Part shown: positions 63,739 through 64,000 of the stretch, one piece after another
How positions within the stretch are numbered: the stretch's first letter is position 1
How the letters are laid out: every line of letters begins with the position of its first letter
Source: Sipunculus nudus
Taxonomy: Eukaryota; Annelida; Sipuncula; Golfingiida; Sipunculidae
DNA length: 64,000 bases
Direction: 5' to 3'
Assembly: GCA_026874595.1 (NCBI GenBank)
Contig: CM049307.1
Coordinates: forward strand, 23,286,362-23,350,361
Notes under the pieces: model-generated
Told to the model about the DNA's origin: nothing
Seen by the model: only the letters and a program-made list of their open reading frames with translations
The model's database searches: none
Translations under genes and position numbers: made by a program

Positions 63739-64000
63739 GTAACAGATAACATATTAAAAATTCACAATTATAATTATTATTTATGATTTTATTATCAAGA
63801 TAAATCATGAATTTAAACCCACATGAATGAATGCAGTAAAGGGAAGTTTTTCTTAAAACTTCATGAATAATGTTGACATATACAGTCTATCGGTCTTCAG
63901 GGTAAATTGATGATATTTAATAGACTCTTTTGTAATATCAAGTAGTGTATGTTTTAATATGGAATAAGATTTTATTTGTAATAATTAACATAAACATGCT
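63739..64000. other. Downstream intron sequence
   Basis: AT-rich sequence after the donor of exon 92. No exon, stop codon context or poly(A) signal linked to the gene was recognised, so the gene continues beyond the window. Confidence 0.6.

Noticed and set aside
605..63738. Naming the gene as Fat, Dachsous, CDH23 or another known cadherin
   Set aside because: Repeat number alone is not diagnostic, the linker motif differs, and no EGF, laminin-G or cytoplasmic domain is in the window.

Overview
The window is a slice of one giant animal gene on the + strand. It has AT-rich, spliceosomal-intron-rich DNA, about 24% coding. Nothing bacterial or viral is visible. Introns are mostly 0.3-1 kb (range about 0.27-2.3 kb) and carry TA microsatellites, short TIR elements and a fragment resembling repeats common in marine invertebrates, so an invertebrate, perhaps spiralian, is my best guess (low confidence). 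No second gene was found on either strand.

I can place 92 coding exons (605-63738) totalling about 5,055 codons. Every exon starts and ends in phase 0. They encode tandem extracellular cadherin (EC) repeats: one leading core exon, 47 complete linker+core units, and one trailing linker exon. Both ends are open: no start codon, signal peptide, transmembrane segment, cytoplasmic tail or poly(A) region is in the window.

Two exon types alternate. An 'A' (linker) exon of 59-66 codons holds the end of one EC repeat (pattern LRVxAxDxGxP), the inter-domain linker (RNxNxPxF or RDxxPPxF) and the start of the next repeat (YxxxIxE, then VxAxDxD). A 'B' (core) exon of 40-48 codons holds the middle (YxIxGDxxAxxFFxI, TGxIxxKxxL, ending near a Tyr). 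Four units (6092, 36004, 36859, 52779) have A and B fused in one exon.

I number units 0 (exon 1) to 48 (exon 92). A two-repeat period runs through the whole window. Block I (units 2-15, 2.0-18.6 kb) alternates 64/65-codon and 62-codon A exons, with B exons usually starting APxN. Block II (units 16-47, 19-63 kb) strictly alternates 'G' units (linker usually RDxxPP, B exon usually starting G, PAPxFF core) with 'N' units (YDSxxP and RNxN linker, B exon usually starting D or N, FFYxNP core). Unit 0 is G and unit 1 is N, so block I sits between two block II-like stretches. Inside block II there are signs of a larger 12-unit period (about 15-17 kb).

The classical calcium linker DxNDN is replaced by xRNxN or xRDxx, and the LDRE motif is missing. 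The acidic residues of the ExxxxG, DxD and AxDxG motifs are mostly kept. Other features of note are decayed pseudo-exons (41.0-41.2 kb), a candidate 15-nt microexon (45934), a minisatellite in an open intron frame (39.7-40.25 kb), a hAT-like MITE with target-site duplication, TA-flanked pogo-like MITEs (one forming part of a splice donor), and two copies of an unclassified stem-rich repeat.
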